The notes under the pieces: model-generated
What the model was told of the DNA's origin: nothing
The model's database searches: none
Seen by the model: the letters and a program-made list of their open reading frames with translations, nothing else
Program-made: the position numbers and the translations under genes
Assembly (NCBI GenBank): GCA_031268065.1
Contig: JAIRXX010000321.1
Location: 1 to 5,830, forward strand
Origin: Propionibacteriaceae bacterium
GTDB taxonomy: Bacteria > Actinomycetota > Actinomycetes > Propionibacteriales > Propionibacteriaceae
Reading direction: 5' to 3'
Length of the DNA: 5,830 nucleotides
Shown: positions 1-4,863 of the stretch, piece after piece
Position numbering within the stretch: the first letter of the stretch is position 1
Layout: each line of letters starts with the position of its first letter

Positions 1-330
1 CTCCGGGGGGCGGACGATGGCCTCTCCGGGTCCGATCACGCAAGTGTTCGGCTTGAGGAAGAGGACCGGCGCCTTGGGGAGCTGGCTGCCCATCTCCGCC
101 GCGTGGGCGGCGTAATTCCGCCCAACGCCGACCACTTTGGAACGCGGGATGACCGGCGCAAGCAGGCGGACTTCGCTGAGCAGCACCCGTTCTCCGGTGT
201 ATTTCACCGGTCCGGCCAACGGATCGGAGTTCAACACCGCTATGGTCTGCGGGTTGGCGCCGTTGTCCTCGGCCAATTCGACCGCGCCAAAGGCGATACC
301 GCCACCGCCGGAAAATCTAGCTATCCGCAT
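1..330 (-). CDS. FAH-family hydrolase/isomerase, N-terminal part (runs off left edge)
   Basis: Fumarylacetoacetate hydrolase (FAH) superfamily protein. Family members are cytosolic, Mg2+-dependent enzymes that cleave, decarboxylate or isomerise acylpyruvates and related oxo-acids; the substrate here cannot be told. The 110 visible residues read MRIARFSGGG at the N-terminus, followed by a variable N-terminal part. The family signature VVGVGRNYAAHAAEMG comes at about residues 66-81; its His (about 76) matches the catalytic His after GRNY in FAHD1-type proteins. FLKPNT and GPGEAI follow at about 91-105. The acidic metal ligands should lie beyond the window edge. Homologues are usually about 250-260 residues, so less than half is seen. 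Two ATGs are adjacent (333 and 330). I chose 330 because an AGGGG lies 6 nt upstream of it. The upstream dehydrogenase stop (334-336) almost touches the start, so the two genes are probably cotranscribed and translationally coupled. Family assignment is firm; function is unknown. Confidence 0.9.
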   Translation of the reverse strand, partial: MRIARFSGGGGIAFGAVELAEDNGANPQTIAVLNSDPLAGPVKYTGERVLLSEVRLLAPVIPRSKVVGVGRNYAAHAAEMGSQLPKAPVLFLKPNTCVIGPGEAIVRPPE

Positions 331-333
331 CAT

Positions 334-1275
334 TCACCCCTGTGCCACTATATTCGCCAACGGCGCGCCCGCCGCCAGGCGGCGCAACTGCTCGGCCATC
401 AATTTCCTCGAACGCGGGTGCATCGCATCGCACTGCCCGCCAGCGTGCGGGCTGATGAAGACCCCTGGAGTCCGCCAGAGCGGATGATCGGGCGGCAACG
501 GCTCTGGGTCAGTCACGTCGAGGGCGGCGCGAATCTGCCCGGACTGCACCGCCTGCAGCAGATCGGCGGTGTCAACCACCTTGCCCCGCGACACATTTAC
601 CAGCAGAGCGCTTTTGGCCATGCTCTGGAACGCCTTCTTGTCGAAAAGACGCTCTGTTTGCGGCGTCAGCGGGCAGATGATGAATACGACGTCAGCCTGC
701 GGCAGCAATTCACACAGCTCTTCGACGCCATGCACCGCCTTGCCGTCCTCGACTCTGGCGCGGCTGGCAACCCTGGTGATGGAGGCCACCTCAAAGCCTG
801 CGACCCGCCGCTCAATGGCCTTGCCGATATTCCCGTAGCCGACGATCAGCACCCGTTTGTCCGCCAGTGAAATCCCGAAGTCGAGCTTCCAGCGGCCATC
901 GGACATATTCCGCGCGTACCGGTCCAGGTCGCGGTTGGCCACCAGCGCCAGGCCGACGGCCAACTCAGCGGTGCCAGCGTCATGCACTCCAGCGGCGTTC
1001 GACAGCGATACGCCCGGGCGCAGGTAGCGCAAGAAGCTCTCGTAGCCAGCCGACAGCAATTGGATGCATTCCAGACTTGCCATCTGGTCCGCCGCCGCCA
1101 TCACGGCCTTGCTGGAACTCATATAGGGGGCGACCAGGTAACGCACCTCGCCGACGCTTGCCGGGGTGTTCCCATCGGCCAAGAAACACTCGGCGTCTAT
1201 CCCTTCGGGGAAGCCGCCCAAAGCCCGCTCAGCCTCGGCGACACTGCGAAATGGCAGCCAAACCTTAATTCCCAT
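334..1275 (-). CDS. D-isomer-specific 2-hydroxyacid dehydrogenase
   Basis: Cytosolic NAD(P)H-dependent dehydrogenase that interconverts a 2-oxo acid and a D-2-hydroxy acid; the actual substrate is unknown. Length from ATG 1275 is 313 residues, typical for single-unit members and far shorter than the roughly 530-residue actinobacterial SerA with C-terminal regulatory domains. The split catalytic domain is at about 1-100 and 285-313, around a Rossmann domain with VGYGNIG at about 145-151. The catalytic triad is complete: Arg in NVSRG (about 230), Glu in DVTDPEP (about 258) and His in SPHAGG (about 277). GVHDAGTAELAVGLAL (about 97-112) is also a family motif. A TTG at 1320 in the same frame would add 15 residues. 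I prefer ATG 1275 because the extension sits in a small hairpin, and a -10-like hexamer lies 7 nt before the ATG. It lies 85 nt downstream of cimA and almost abuts the FAH gene. Reduction of a branched-chain 2-oxo acid is possible from context but is only inference. Confidence 0.92.
   Translation of the reverse strand: MGIKVWLPFRSVAEAERALGGFPEGIDAECFLADGNTPASVGEVRYLVAPYMSSSKAVMAAADQMASLECIQLLSAGYESFLRYLRPGVSLSNAAGVHDAGTAELAVGLALVANRDLDRYARNMSDGRWKLDFGISLADKRVLIVGYGNIGKAIERRVAGFEVASITRVASRARVEDGKAVHGVEELCELLPQADVVFIICPLTPQTERLFDKKAFQSMAKSALLVNVSRGKVVDTADLLQAVQSGQIRAALDVTDPEPLPPDHPLWRTPGVFISPHAGGQCDAMHPRSRKLMAEQLRRLAAGAPLANIVAQG
337..341 (-). promoter_or_regulatory. Ribosome binding site of the FAH-family gene
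   Basis: AGGGG on the minus strand lies inside the last codons of the upstream dehydrogenase gene. It is 3 nt before the first ATG and 6 nt before the second, which favours the ATG at 330. With the TGA stop at 334-336 placed between it and the start, this looks like stop/start translational coupling. Confidence 0.5.
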
Positions 1276-1282
1276 GAGCTGA

Positions 1283-1288
1283 ACTCTA
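1283..1288 (-). promoter_or_regulatory. Possible -10 box of a leaderless promoter for the hydroxyacid dehydrogenase
   Basis: TAGAGT on the minus strand is followed by 7 nt and then the ATG at 1275. No good Shine-Dalgarno sequence is present between them. The spacing suits a transcript starting at or next to the ATG. No clear -35 is seen. It would give the dehydrogenase and FAH genes their own transcript in addition to any readthrough from cimA. Confidence 0.35.
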
Positions 1289-1305
1289 GCGTTCCCATCC
1301 GCCGG

Positions 1306-1321
1306 GTTGCCCTCCGGCAAC
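1306..1321. other. Small perfect hairpin in the cimA-dehydrogenase gap
   Basis: GTTGCC (1306-1311) and GGCAAC (1316-1321) form a perfect 6-bp inverted repeat around a 4-nt loop. On the transcribed minus strand the loop reads GGAG. There is no T-run after it, so it is not a classical intrinsic terminator. It covers the alternative TTG start at 1320. It could stabilise the end of the cimA message, or it may be chance. Confidence 0.35.
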
Positions 1322-1360
1322 GCCGCCCGGACAACTCCCCGCCCTTTAACCGATAGCCGC

Positions 1361-2947
1361 TCAGCGGTCGGAACGCGCCAGCAGCACGTCCAAGCCCCAG
1401 CGGTAGGCCTCGTGCAAGGCCTCCCAACTCGCCTCGATCACATTCGTGCCCACGCCGACCGTGGTCCAGGTCCGCTCGCCGTCTGTGGTGTCGATCAGGG
1501 TGCGCACTATGGCGTCGGTCCCGTGCCCCTGGTCGAGGATGCGCACCCGGTAGTCGATCAATTCCAGATCGTTCACCTTCGGATAGGCGGACGCCAATGC
1601 CCGCCTGAGGGCGACGTCCAGCGCGTTCAGCGGCCCAAGCCCCTCTCCAACCAGTGATTCGACCATGCCGTTTACCCGCACCTTGACGACGGCCTCCGAA
1701 TCGCCCTCGGCGGAGACCACATTGCTGGTCAGCACCCGCCAACTCACCACTTCAAAAAATTCCCGGCTCAGGCCAAGCTCGTCCCGGATCAGCAATTCAA
1801 ACGAGGCATCTGCGGACTCGTAGGAATAGCCCGCCATCTCGGCTGTCTTAACCCGGTCGGTGATGCGCGCGGCCAGATCGCGGTCAGCCAGGTCGTAACC
1901 CAGCTCCTCGCCCTTGATCTGGATATTCGCCCGGCCAGCCATGTCTGAGACGAGCATTCGCATGTCGTTGCCGACCAGCACCGGGTCGATGTGCTGGTAG
2001 AGGTTTGAATCCACCTTGATCGCCGAGGCGTGCAGTCCGGCCTTGTGGGTAAACGCCGACAGGCCGACATAGGGCTGCCTGCCGCTCACCGCGACATTGG
2101 TCACCCCGGCCACGCCGTGCGCCACCCGCGTCGCGTCAGCCAGCGACCCTTCCGGCAGCACCGGCCAGGCGTATTTGAGCTGCAAGTCGGCGGCCACCGT
2201 TATCAGATCGGCGTTGCCGGTGCGTTCCCCATGCCCGTTCACAGTGCCTTGCACATGGACGACCCCGGCGTCTACGGCGGCCAGGGTGTTGGCCACCGCG
2301 CAGCCGGTGTCATTGTGGCAGTGGACCCCCAAATTAACGCCGACGTGCGCGGTCTGGGCCACTATCCCGCCCACCCAAGCAGGCAGCATCCCGCCGTTGG
2401 TGTCGCAGAGCACCACCACCTCAGCCCCGGCGTTTGCGGCCTCAGCGACCACCGCGAGGGCGTATTCGGGATTGGCCCGATAGCCGTCAAAGTAATGCTC
2501 GCAATCCACGAAAACCCGTTTGCCCTGCCCGCGCAAATGGGTGACCGTATCGCGCACCATCGCCAGGTTTTCCTCCAACGTCGTCTTCAATGCCCTAAAG
2601 ACGTGCTCGTCGTGGCTCTTGGCGACGATGCAGACCACTTCGGTGTTGGCGTCGACGAGGGCTTGGACCAGCGGGTCTTCCGCCGCTTCCATCCCAGGGC
2701 GACGAGTGGACCCGAAGGCGGTGAGCACCGCGTTGCGCAATTCCAATTCGCGGTGCGCGGCGGCGAAAAACGCGGTGTCGCTCGGATTGGCGCCCGGCCA
2801 TCCCCCCTCGATGAACCCAACGCCGAGTTCGTCGAGCATCCTGGCGATGCGCAATTTGTCGCTCCCGGTCAGGCGCAGGCCCTCCTGCTGCGCCCCATCC
2901 CGCAATGTTGTGTCATAGACGTGGAAGACGCCTGGAAATTCCTTCAT
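1361..2947 (-). CDS. cimA: Citramalate synthase CimA
   Basis: Condenses pyruvate and acetyl-CoA to (R)-citramalate, the entry to threonine-independent isoleucine synthesis; cytosolic. 528 residues from ATG 2947, the usual length of the long CimA type. The HMGL-like TIM barrel is at about 5-275: [13 protein letters not shown] (about 11-23, with the metal-binding Asp and catalytic Arg), [13 protein letters not shown] (about 45-57, characteristic of CimA rather than ordinary LeuA), CDTNGG (about 181-186), GVHCHNDTG (about 207-215, metal-binding His pair) and [16 protein letters not shown] (about 233-248). A linker with [16 protein letters not shown] follows (about 295-310). The LeuA-type allosteric domain (about 395-525) usually senses the end product, here presumably isoleucine. 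A GTG two codons upstream (2953) is an alternative start; I prefer the ATG because AGGCGG lies 5 nt before it. The gene diverges from tpx, and the shared gap holds a palindrome that may be its operator. Isopropylmalate synthase is the main alternative, but the motifs favour CimA. Confidence 0.93.
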   Translation of the reverse strand: MKEFPGVFHVYDTTLRDGAQQEGLRLTGSDKLRIARMLDELGVGFIEGGWPGANPSDTAFFAAAHRELELRNAVLTAFGSTRRPGMEAAEDPLVQALVDANTEVVCIVAKSHDEHVFRALKTTLEENLAMVRDTVTHLRGQGKRVFVDCEHYFDGYRANPEYALAVVAEAANAGAEVVVLCDTNGGMLPAWVGGIVAQTAHVGVNLGVHCHNDTGCAVANTLAAVDAGVVHVQGTVNGHGERTGNADLITVAADLQLKYAWPVLPEGSLADATRVAHGVAGVTNVAVSGRQPYVGLSAFTHKAGLHASAIKVDSNLYQHIDPVLVGNDMRMLVSDMAGRANIQIKGEELGYDLADRDLAARITDRVKTAEMAGYSYESADASFELLIRDELGLSREFFEVVSWRVLTSNVVSAEGDSEAVVKVRVNGMVESLVGEGLGPLNALDVALRRALASAYPKVNDLELIDYRVRILDQGHGTDAIVRTLIDTTDGERTWTTVGVGTNVIEASWEALHEAYRWGLDVLLARSDR

Positions 2948-2974
2948 TCGCACCGCCTGGCTCAGGGTGAATCG

Positions 2975-2995
2975 ACCCGGATAGTCTAGCCGGGT
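2975..2995. promoter_or_regulatory. Near-perfect 21-bp palindrome, candidate operator between cimA and tpx
   Basis: The arms ACCCGG (2975-2980) and CCGGGT (2990-2995) are exact inverted repeats, and inside them TAG (2982-2984) and CTA (2986-2988) also pair around the central T at 2985. Nine of ten arm positions match; the only mismatch is A2981 against G2989. The centre contains a TAnnnT hexamer on each strand: TAGACT towards cimA and TAGTCT towards tpx. It lies 27 nt before the cimA ATG and 64 nt before tpx. Such dyads are typical binding sites for dimeric repressors overlapping a promoter. The regulator is unknown. No T-run follows on either strand, so a terminator is unlikely. Confidence 0.5.
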
Positions 2996-3047
2996 AAATA
3001 AGCCATACTGCCCACCGCGATGCCCCGTAGCGGCGGCGGATTTGTGC

Positions 3048-3053
3048 TAAACA
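3048..3053 (+). promoter_or_regulatory. Possible -10 box of a leaderless promoter for tpx
   Basis: TAAACA ends 6 nt before the tpx ATG. It fits the leaderless spacing seen at ilvE and leuB, but the last base is A rather than T. The purine run AAGAGG (3053-3058) ends 1 nt before the ATG, too close to work as a normal Shine-Dalgarno sequence. An in-frame TAA at 3048-3050 rules out an upstream start. Confidence 0.25.
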
Positions 3054-3059
3054 AGAGGC

Positions 3060-3557
3060 ATGGCACAAACAGAACACAATGGCGAGGTCATCCACACCGC
3101 TGGAAACTTGCCCACTGTCGGCGGGCAGTTGCCCGATTTCAACTTGGACGCAGCCGACCTCAGCCAGGTTGGCAACCAAACGGTGGCCGGATCGCGGGTC
3201 ATTTTTAACATTTTCCCCAGCATCGACACCGGCGTCTGCGCGATGAGCGTGCGCAAGTTCAACGAACTCGCCGCCAGCCTGCCGAATACCAAAGTGGTCT
3301 GCGTATCCAAAGACCTGCCCTTCGCGCTTGGCCGTTTCTGCGGGGCCGAAGGCATCGAAAACGTCATCACCACCAGCGCCTTCCGCTCCAGTTTTGGTGA
3401 AGACTTCGGCGTCACCATGATCGACGGCCCATTGCGCGGCCTGCTCGCCCGCTCCATCGTCGTCGCCGACGAGCAGGGCAAAGTGTCACACACCGAGTTG
3501 GTGGCAAAGATCAGCAGCGAGCCAGACTACGACGCAGCCGTAGCCGCCCTGGGCTGA
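3060..3557 (+). CDS. tpx: Thiol peroxidase Tpx (atypical 2-Cys peroxiredoxin)
   Basis: Reduces hydrogen peroxide and lipid hydroperoxides, normally recycled by thioredoxin; cytosolic. 165 residues, close to the usual length of about 165-170. The peroxidatic motif PSIDTGVC is at 53-60, with Cys60 as nucleophile and Pro53 and Thr57 supporting it. The resolving Cys94 is in RFCGAEG (92-98). The spacing of 34 matches E. coli Tpx (61/95), and DLPFA (85-89) just before it is also a Tpx hallmark. Arg131 in LLARSIVV matches the active-site Arg. Cys81 is an extra, non-catalytic Cys that also occurs in E. coli. The C-terminus carries the SEPDYDAAVAAL ending typical of Tpx. It diverges from cimA and converges on ilvE, so it appears to be a single-gene unit. 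No ribosome binding site with normal spacing precedes ATG 3060, yet no other start fits because a TAA lies four codons upstream. Assignment is firm. Confidence 0.96.
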   Translation: MAQTEHNGEVIHTAGNLPTVGGQLPDFNLDAADLSQVGNQTVAGSRVIFNIFPSIDTGVCAMSVRKFNELAASLPNTKVVCVSKDLPFALGRFCGAEGIENVITTSAFRSSFGEDFGVTMIDGPLRGLLARSIVVADEQGKVSHTELVAKISSEPDYDAAVAALG

Positions 3558-3563
3558 CGCGCA

Positions 3564-3630
3564 GGCGCCGACGCCCGTTTGACGCATCCTTAGCCCCGGC
3601 GGCAGACGCTGGCCTGGGATCGGCGCCAGG
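3564..3630. terminator. Weak inverted repeats in the tpx/ilvE convergent gap, possible shared terminator
   Basis: Two genes converge here, so transcription should stop for both. GGCGCCGA (3564-3571) and TCGGCGCC (3620-3627) are perfect 8-bp inverted repeats 48 nt apart. A shorter stem, CCTGG (3613-3617) with CCAGG (3626-3630), lies close to the ilvE stop. Neither is followed by a convincing T-run, so this is not a clear intrinsic terminator. Confidence 0.3.
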
Positions 3631-3633
3631 TGG

Positions 3634-4716
3634 CTACACCACTTGGCGCATCCATCCGTGGACGTCTTCGGCACGCCCGTATTGGATGGCCACCAACCGC
3701 TCACGCAATGACATGGTGACCCGTCCGGCAGGCTGCGCCAACTGGTAGCTGGCGCGTTTGTCCTTGAAGGCGTTGACCGGGGTGACGACAGCGGCGGTGC
3801 CGCAGGAGAAAGCCTCGGTGATCGTGCCGTCTTGGACCCCGCTGAACAATTCATCCGGGGTGATCCGCCGTTCTTCGGTCTCGATCCCCAGATCGGCGGC
3901 AACTTGGATTGCCGATTTCCGGGTGATTCCATCCAAAATCGTCCCCGTCAACGCCGGGGTGATGAGTTTGCCCTGTTTCAGGATGAAGAGGTTCATCCCG
4001 CCGAATTCCTCCACCCGGTCCTTATTCGACGCCTCAATGTAGAGCACCTGGTCGCAACCATGCTGGTAGCCCTGGTATTGCGGCAGCAGCGAGGCGGCGT
4101 AGTTGCCCCCGCATTTTGCCGCGCCGGTGCCGCCGATGCCTGCCCGCGCGTATTCGTCGGTCACCCAGATGTCCACCGGTTTGACTCCCCCGGCGAAATA
4201 CGGGGCGACCGGGGACGCGATGACGCAGAAGGTAGCCGTGGTCGTGGCCCGCACGCCGAGGAAGTCCTCGGAGGCAAACATGAACGGGCGCAGATACAGG
4301 CTGCGCTCCCCGTCGCCTGTCGGCACCCAGGCCGCATCCTGGGCGACCAACCGGTCCACAGCGGCGATGAAATCTTCCTCCGGGATTTCGGGGAGGACGA
4401 TCCGCAAGGCCGACCTGTTGAAACGGCGCGCGTTCTCCTCTGGCCGGAAAACCCAGATTGAGCCGTCCTCCCAGCGATAGGCCTTCATCCCCTCGAAAAT
4501 CTCCTGCCCGTAGTGCAAGACCGCGGCAGCCGGGCTCATTTGGAAAGGCCCGTAGGGCACCAGGGCGTCATCCGCCCAGCCCGCGCCCTTCTTCCAGGTG
4601 GCGATGCTCATATGGTCGGTGAAATGGACTCCAAAACCGGGGTCTCGGTGAATCTCGGCGATTTGCTCCGCAGTCTTCGGCGCGGGGTTGGGGGTCAACG
4701 GGTATTTCAGTGCCAT
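3634..4716 (-). CDS. ilvE: Branched-chain amino acid aminotransferase IlvE
   Basis: PLP-dependent fold-type IV enzyme. It transfers the amino group of glutamate to 2-oxoisocaproate, 2-oxo-3-methylvalerate and 2-oxoisovalerate, the last step of leucine, isoleucine and valine synthesis; cytosolic. 360 residues, the length of the class II (eukaryote-like) group. Visible marks: GPFQMSPAAAVLHYGQEIFE (57-76) with the FEGMKAYR region up to 81; FRPEENARRFNRSA (90-103); YLRPFMFA (141-148); GTGAAKCGGNYAASL (196-210) with the PLP-binding Lys at about 201; EEFGGMNLF (236-244), with the Glu near the PLP ring nitrogen; LTGTILDGITRKS (256-268); and FSCGTAAVVTPV (303-314), the phosphate-binding loop. The mammalian CxxC redox pair is absent. 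The ATG at 4716 has no Shine-Dalgarno: the 6 nt before it are TCCCCT, preceded by TAACAT, suggesting a leaderless message. It diverges from leuB and converges on tpx. Assignment is firm. Confidence 0.97.
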   Translation of the reverse strand: MALKYPLTPNPAPKTAEQIAEIHRDPGFGVHFTDHMSIATWKKGAGWADDALVPYGPFQMSPAAAVLHYGQEIFEGMKAYRWEDGSIWVFRPEENARRFNRSALRIVLPEIPEEDFIAAVDRLVAQDAAWVPTGDGERSLYLRPFMFASEDFLGVRATTTATFCVIASPVAPYFAGGVKPVDIWVTDEYARAGIGGTGAAKCGGNYAASLLPQYQGYQHGCDQVLYIEASNKDRVEEFGGMNLFILKQGKLITPALTGTILDGITRKSAIQVAADLGIETEERRITPDELFSGVQDGTITEAFSCGTAAVVTPVNAFKDKRASYQLAQPAGRVTMSLRERLVAIQYGRAEDVHGWMRQVV

Positions 4717-4717
4717 A

Positions 4718-4741
4718 GGGGAATGTTATCGCTTGTTCCCC
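4718..4741. promoter_or_regulatory. Inverted repeat over the ilvE promoter, candidate operator
   Basis: GGGGAA (4718-4723) and TTCCCC (4736-4741) are perfect 6-bp inverted repeats with a 12-nt spacer that contains most of the ilvE -10 candidate. A protein bound here would block ilvE transcription. Read on the minus strand it is GGGAACA, 10 nt, then TTCCCC. This is matched in spacing by a site in front of leuB (4820-4842). The regulator is unknown. Confidence 0.35.
4723..4728 (-). promoter_or_regulatory. Candidate -10 box of a leaderless ilvE promoter
   Basis: TAACAT on the minus strand is separated by 6 nt from the ilvE ATG. There is no purine-rich ribosome binding site. A loose -35 candidate, TTCGTG (4746-4751, minus strand), lies 17 nt further upstream. 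The hexamer sits inside the GGGGAA/TTCCCC inverted repeat at 4718-4741. Confidence 0.45.
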
Positions 4742-4772
4742 AGGTCACGAACGCAGCCGCGTTTTGCGGGCA

Positions 4773-4800
4773 GCGGAGAGGGCGGACCGCCATCCTCCGC
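4773..4800. other. Imperfect hairpin in the ilvE/leuB gap
   Basis: GCGGAG (4773-4778) pairs with CTCCGC (4795-4800), and GGCG (4781-4784) pairs with CGCC (4788-4791) around a 3-nt loop. A 2/3-nt internal loop separates the two stems. If leuB is leaderless this lies upstream of its transcript and could only act as DNA; if leuB starts further upstream it would be a leader structure. GC-rich DNA gives such stems by chance fairly often. Confidence 0.3.
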
Positions 4801-4819
4801 GCACAGCCGCAGCGGAAAT

Positions 4820-4842
4820 GGGAACAGGCCAGCCGCTCCCCC
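4820..4842 (+). promoter_or_regulatory. Second copy of the GGGAACA-N10-TYCCCC motif, before leuB
   Basis: GGGAACA (4820-4826) is followed by 10 nt and then TCCCCC (4837-4842). This is the same arrangement as the site over the ilvE promoter read on the minus strand (GGGAACA, 10 nt, TTCCCC). It ends 9 nt before the leuB -10 candidate. As a dyad it is weaker than the ilvE copy, since only GGGA and TCCC pair. Possible shared regulator site for the divergent pair; chance cannot be excluded. Confidence 0.3.
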
Positions 4843-4851
4843 CAGTCGTAG

Positions 4852-4857
4852 TAGTCT
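4852..4857 (+). promoter_or_regulatory. Candidate -10 box of a leaderless leuB promoter
   Basis: TAGTCT is followed by 6 nt (CGCAAG) and then the GTG start at 4864, the same geometry as at ilvE. An in-frame TAG at 4852-4854 excludes any further upstream start. No recognisable -35 lies 16-18 nt upstream. Confidence 0.45.
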
Positions 4858-4863
4858 CGCAAG

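Noticed and set aside
103..870. Open frame of 255 codons on the plus strand opposite the FAH and dehydrogenase genes
   Set aside because: Crosses two well-supported minus-strand genes and translates to Arg/His/Gln-rich sequence with no family features.
334..1275. Calling the hydroxyacid dehydrogenase serA (3-phosphoglycerate dehydrogenase)
   Set aside because: The catalytic triad fits the superfamily, but the protein ends right after the catalytic domain and lacks the intervening and ACT domains. Substrate specificity cannot be read from motifs, so no symbol is given.
1361..2947. Calling the synthase leuA (2-isopropylmalate synthase)
   Set aside because: The [14 protein letters not shown] and CEHYFDGY motifs are those of the CimA group, and the N-terminus lacks the extended region usual in actinobacterial LeuA.
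2965..2978. GGGT/ACCC inverted repeat next to the 21-bp palindrome
   Set aside because: Only four outer positions pair cleanly and it overlaps the stronger palindrome, so there is no reason to call it separately.
2030..2989. Open frame of 319 codons on the plus strand opposite cimA
   Set aside because: Antisense shadow of cimA: no recognisable domain in the translation, and it would run through the cimA promoter palindrome.
3556..3633. Repeated GACGC words in the tpx/ilvE gap as a repeat array
   Set aside because: The copies are only 5 bp, unevenly spaced and expected often in GC-rich DNA.
4723..4851. Short reading frame in the ilvE/leuB gap (MLSLVPQV...) as a leucine leader peptide
   Set aside because: Only three Leu codons, not clustered; the AGGGGA before the ATG has no spacing to act as a ribosome binding site; and the leuB promoter candidate lies after the frame. 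No attenuator with a T-run is visible.
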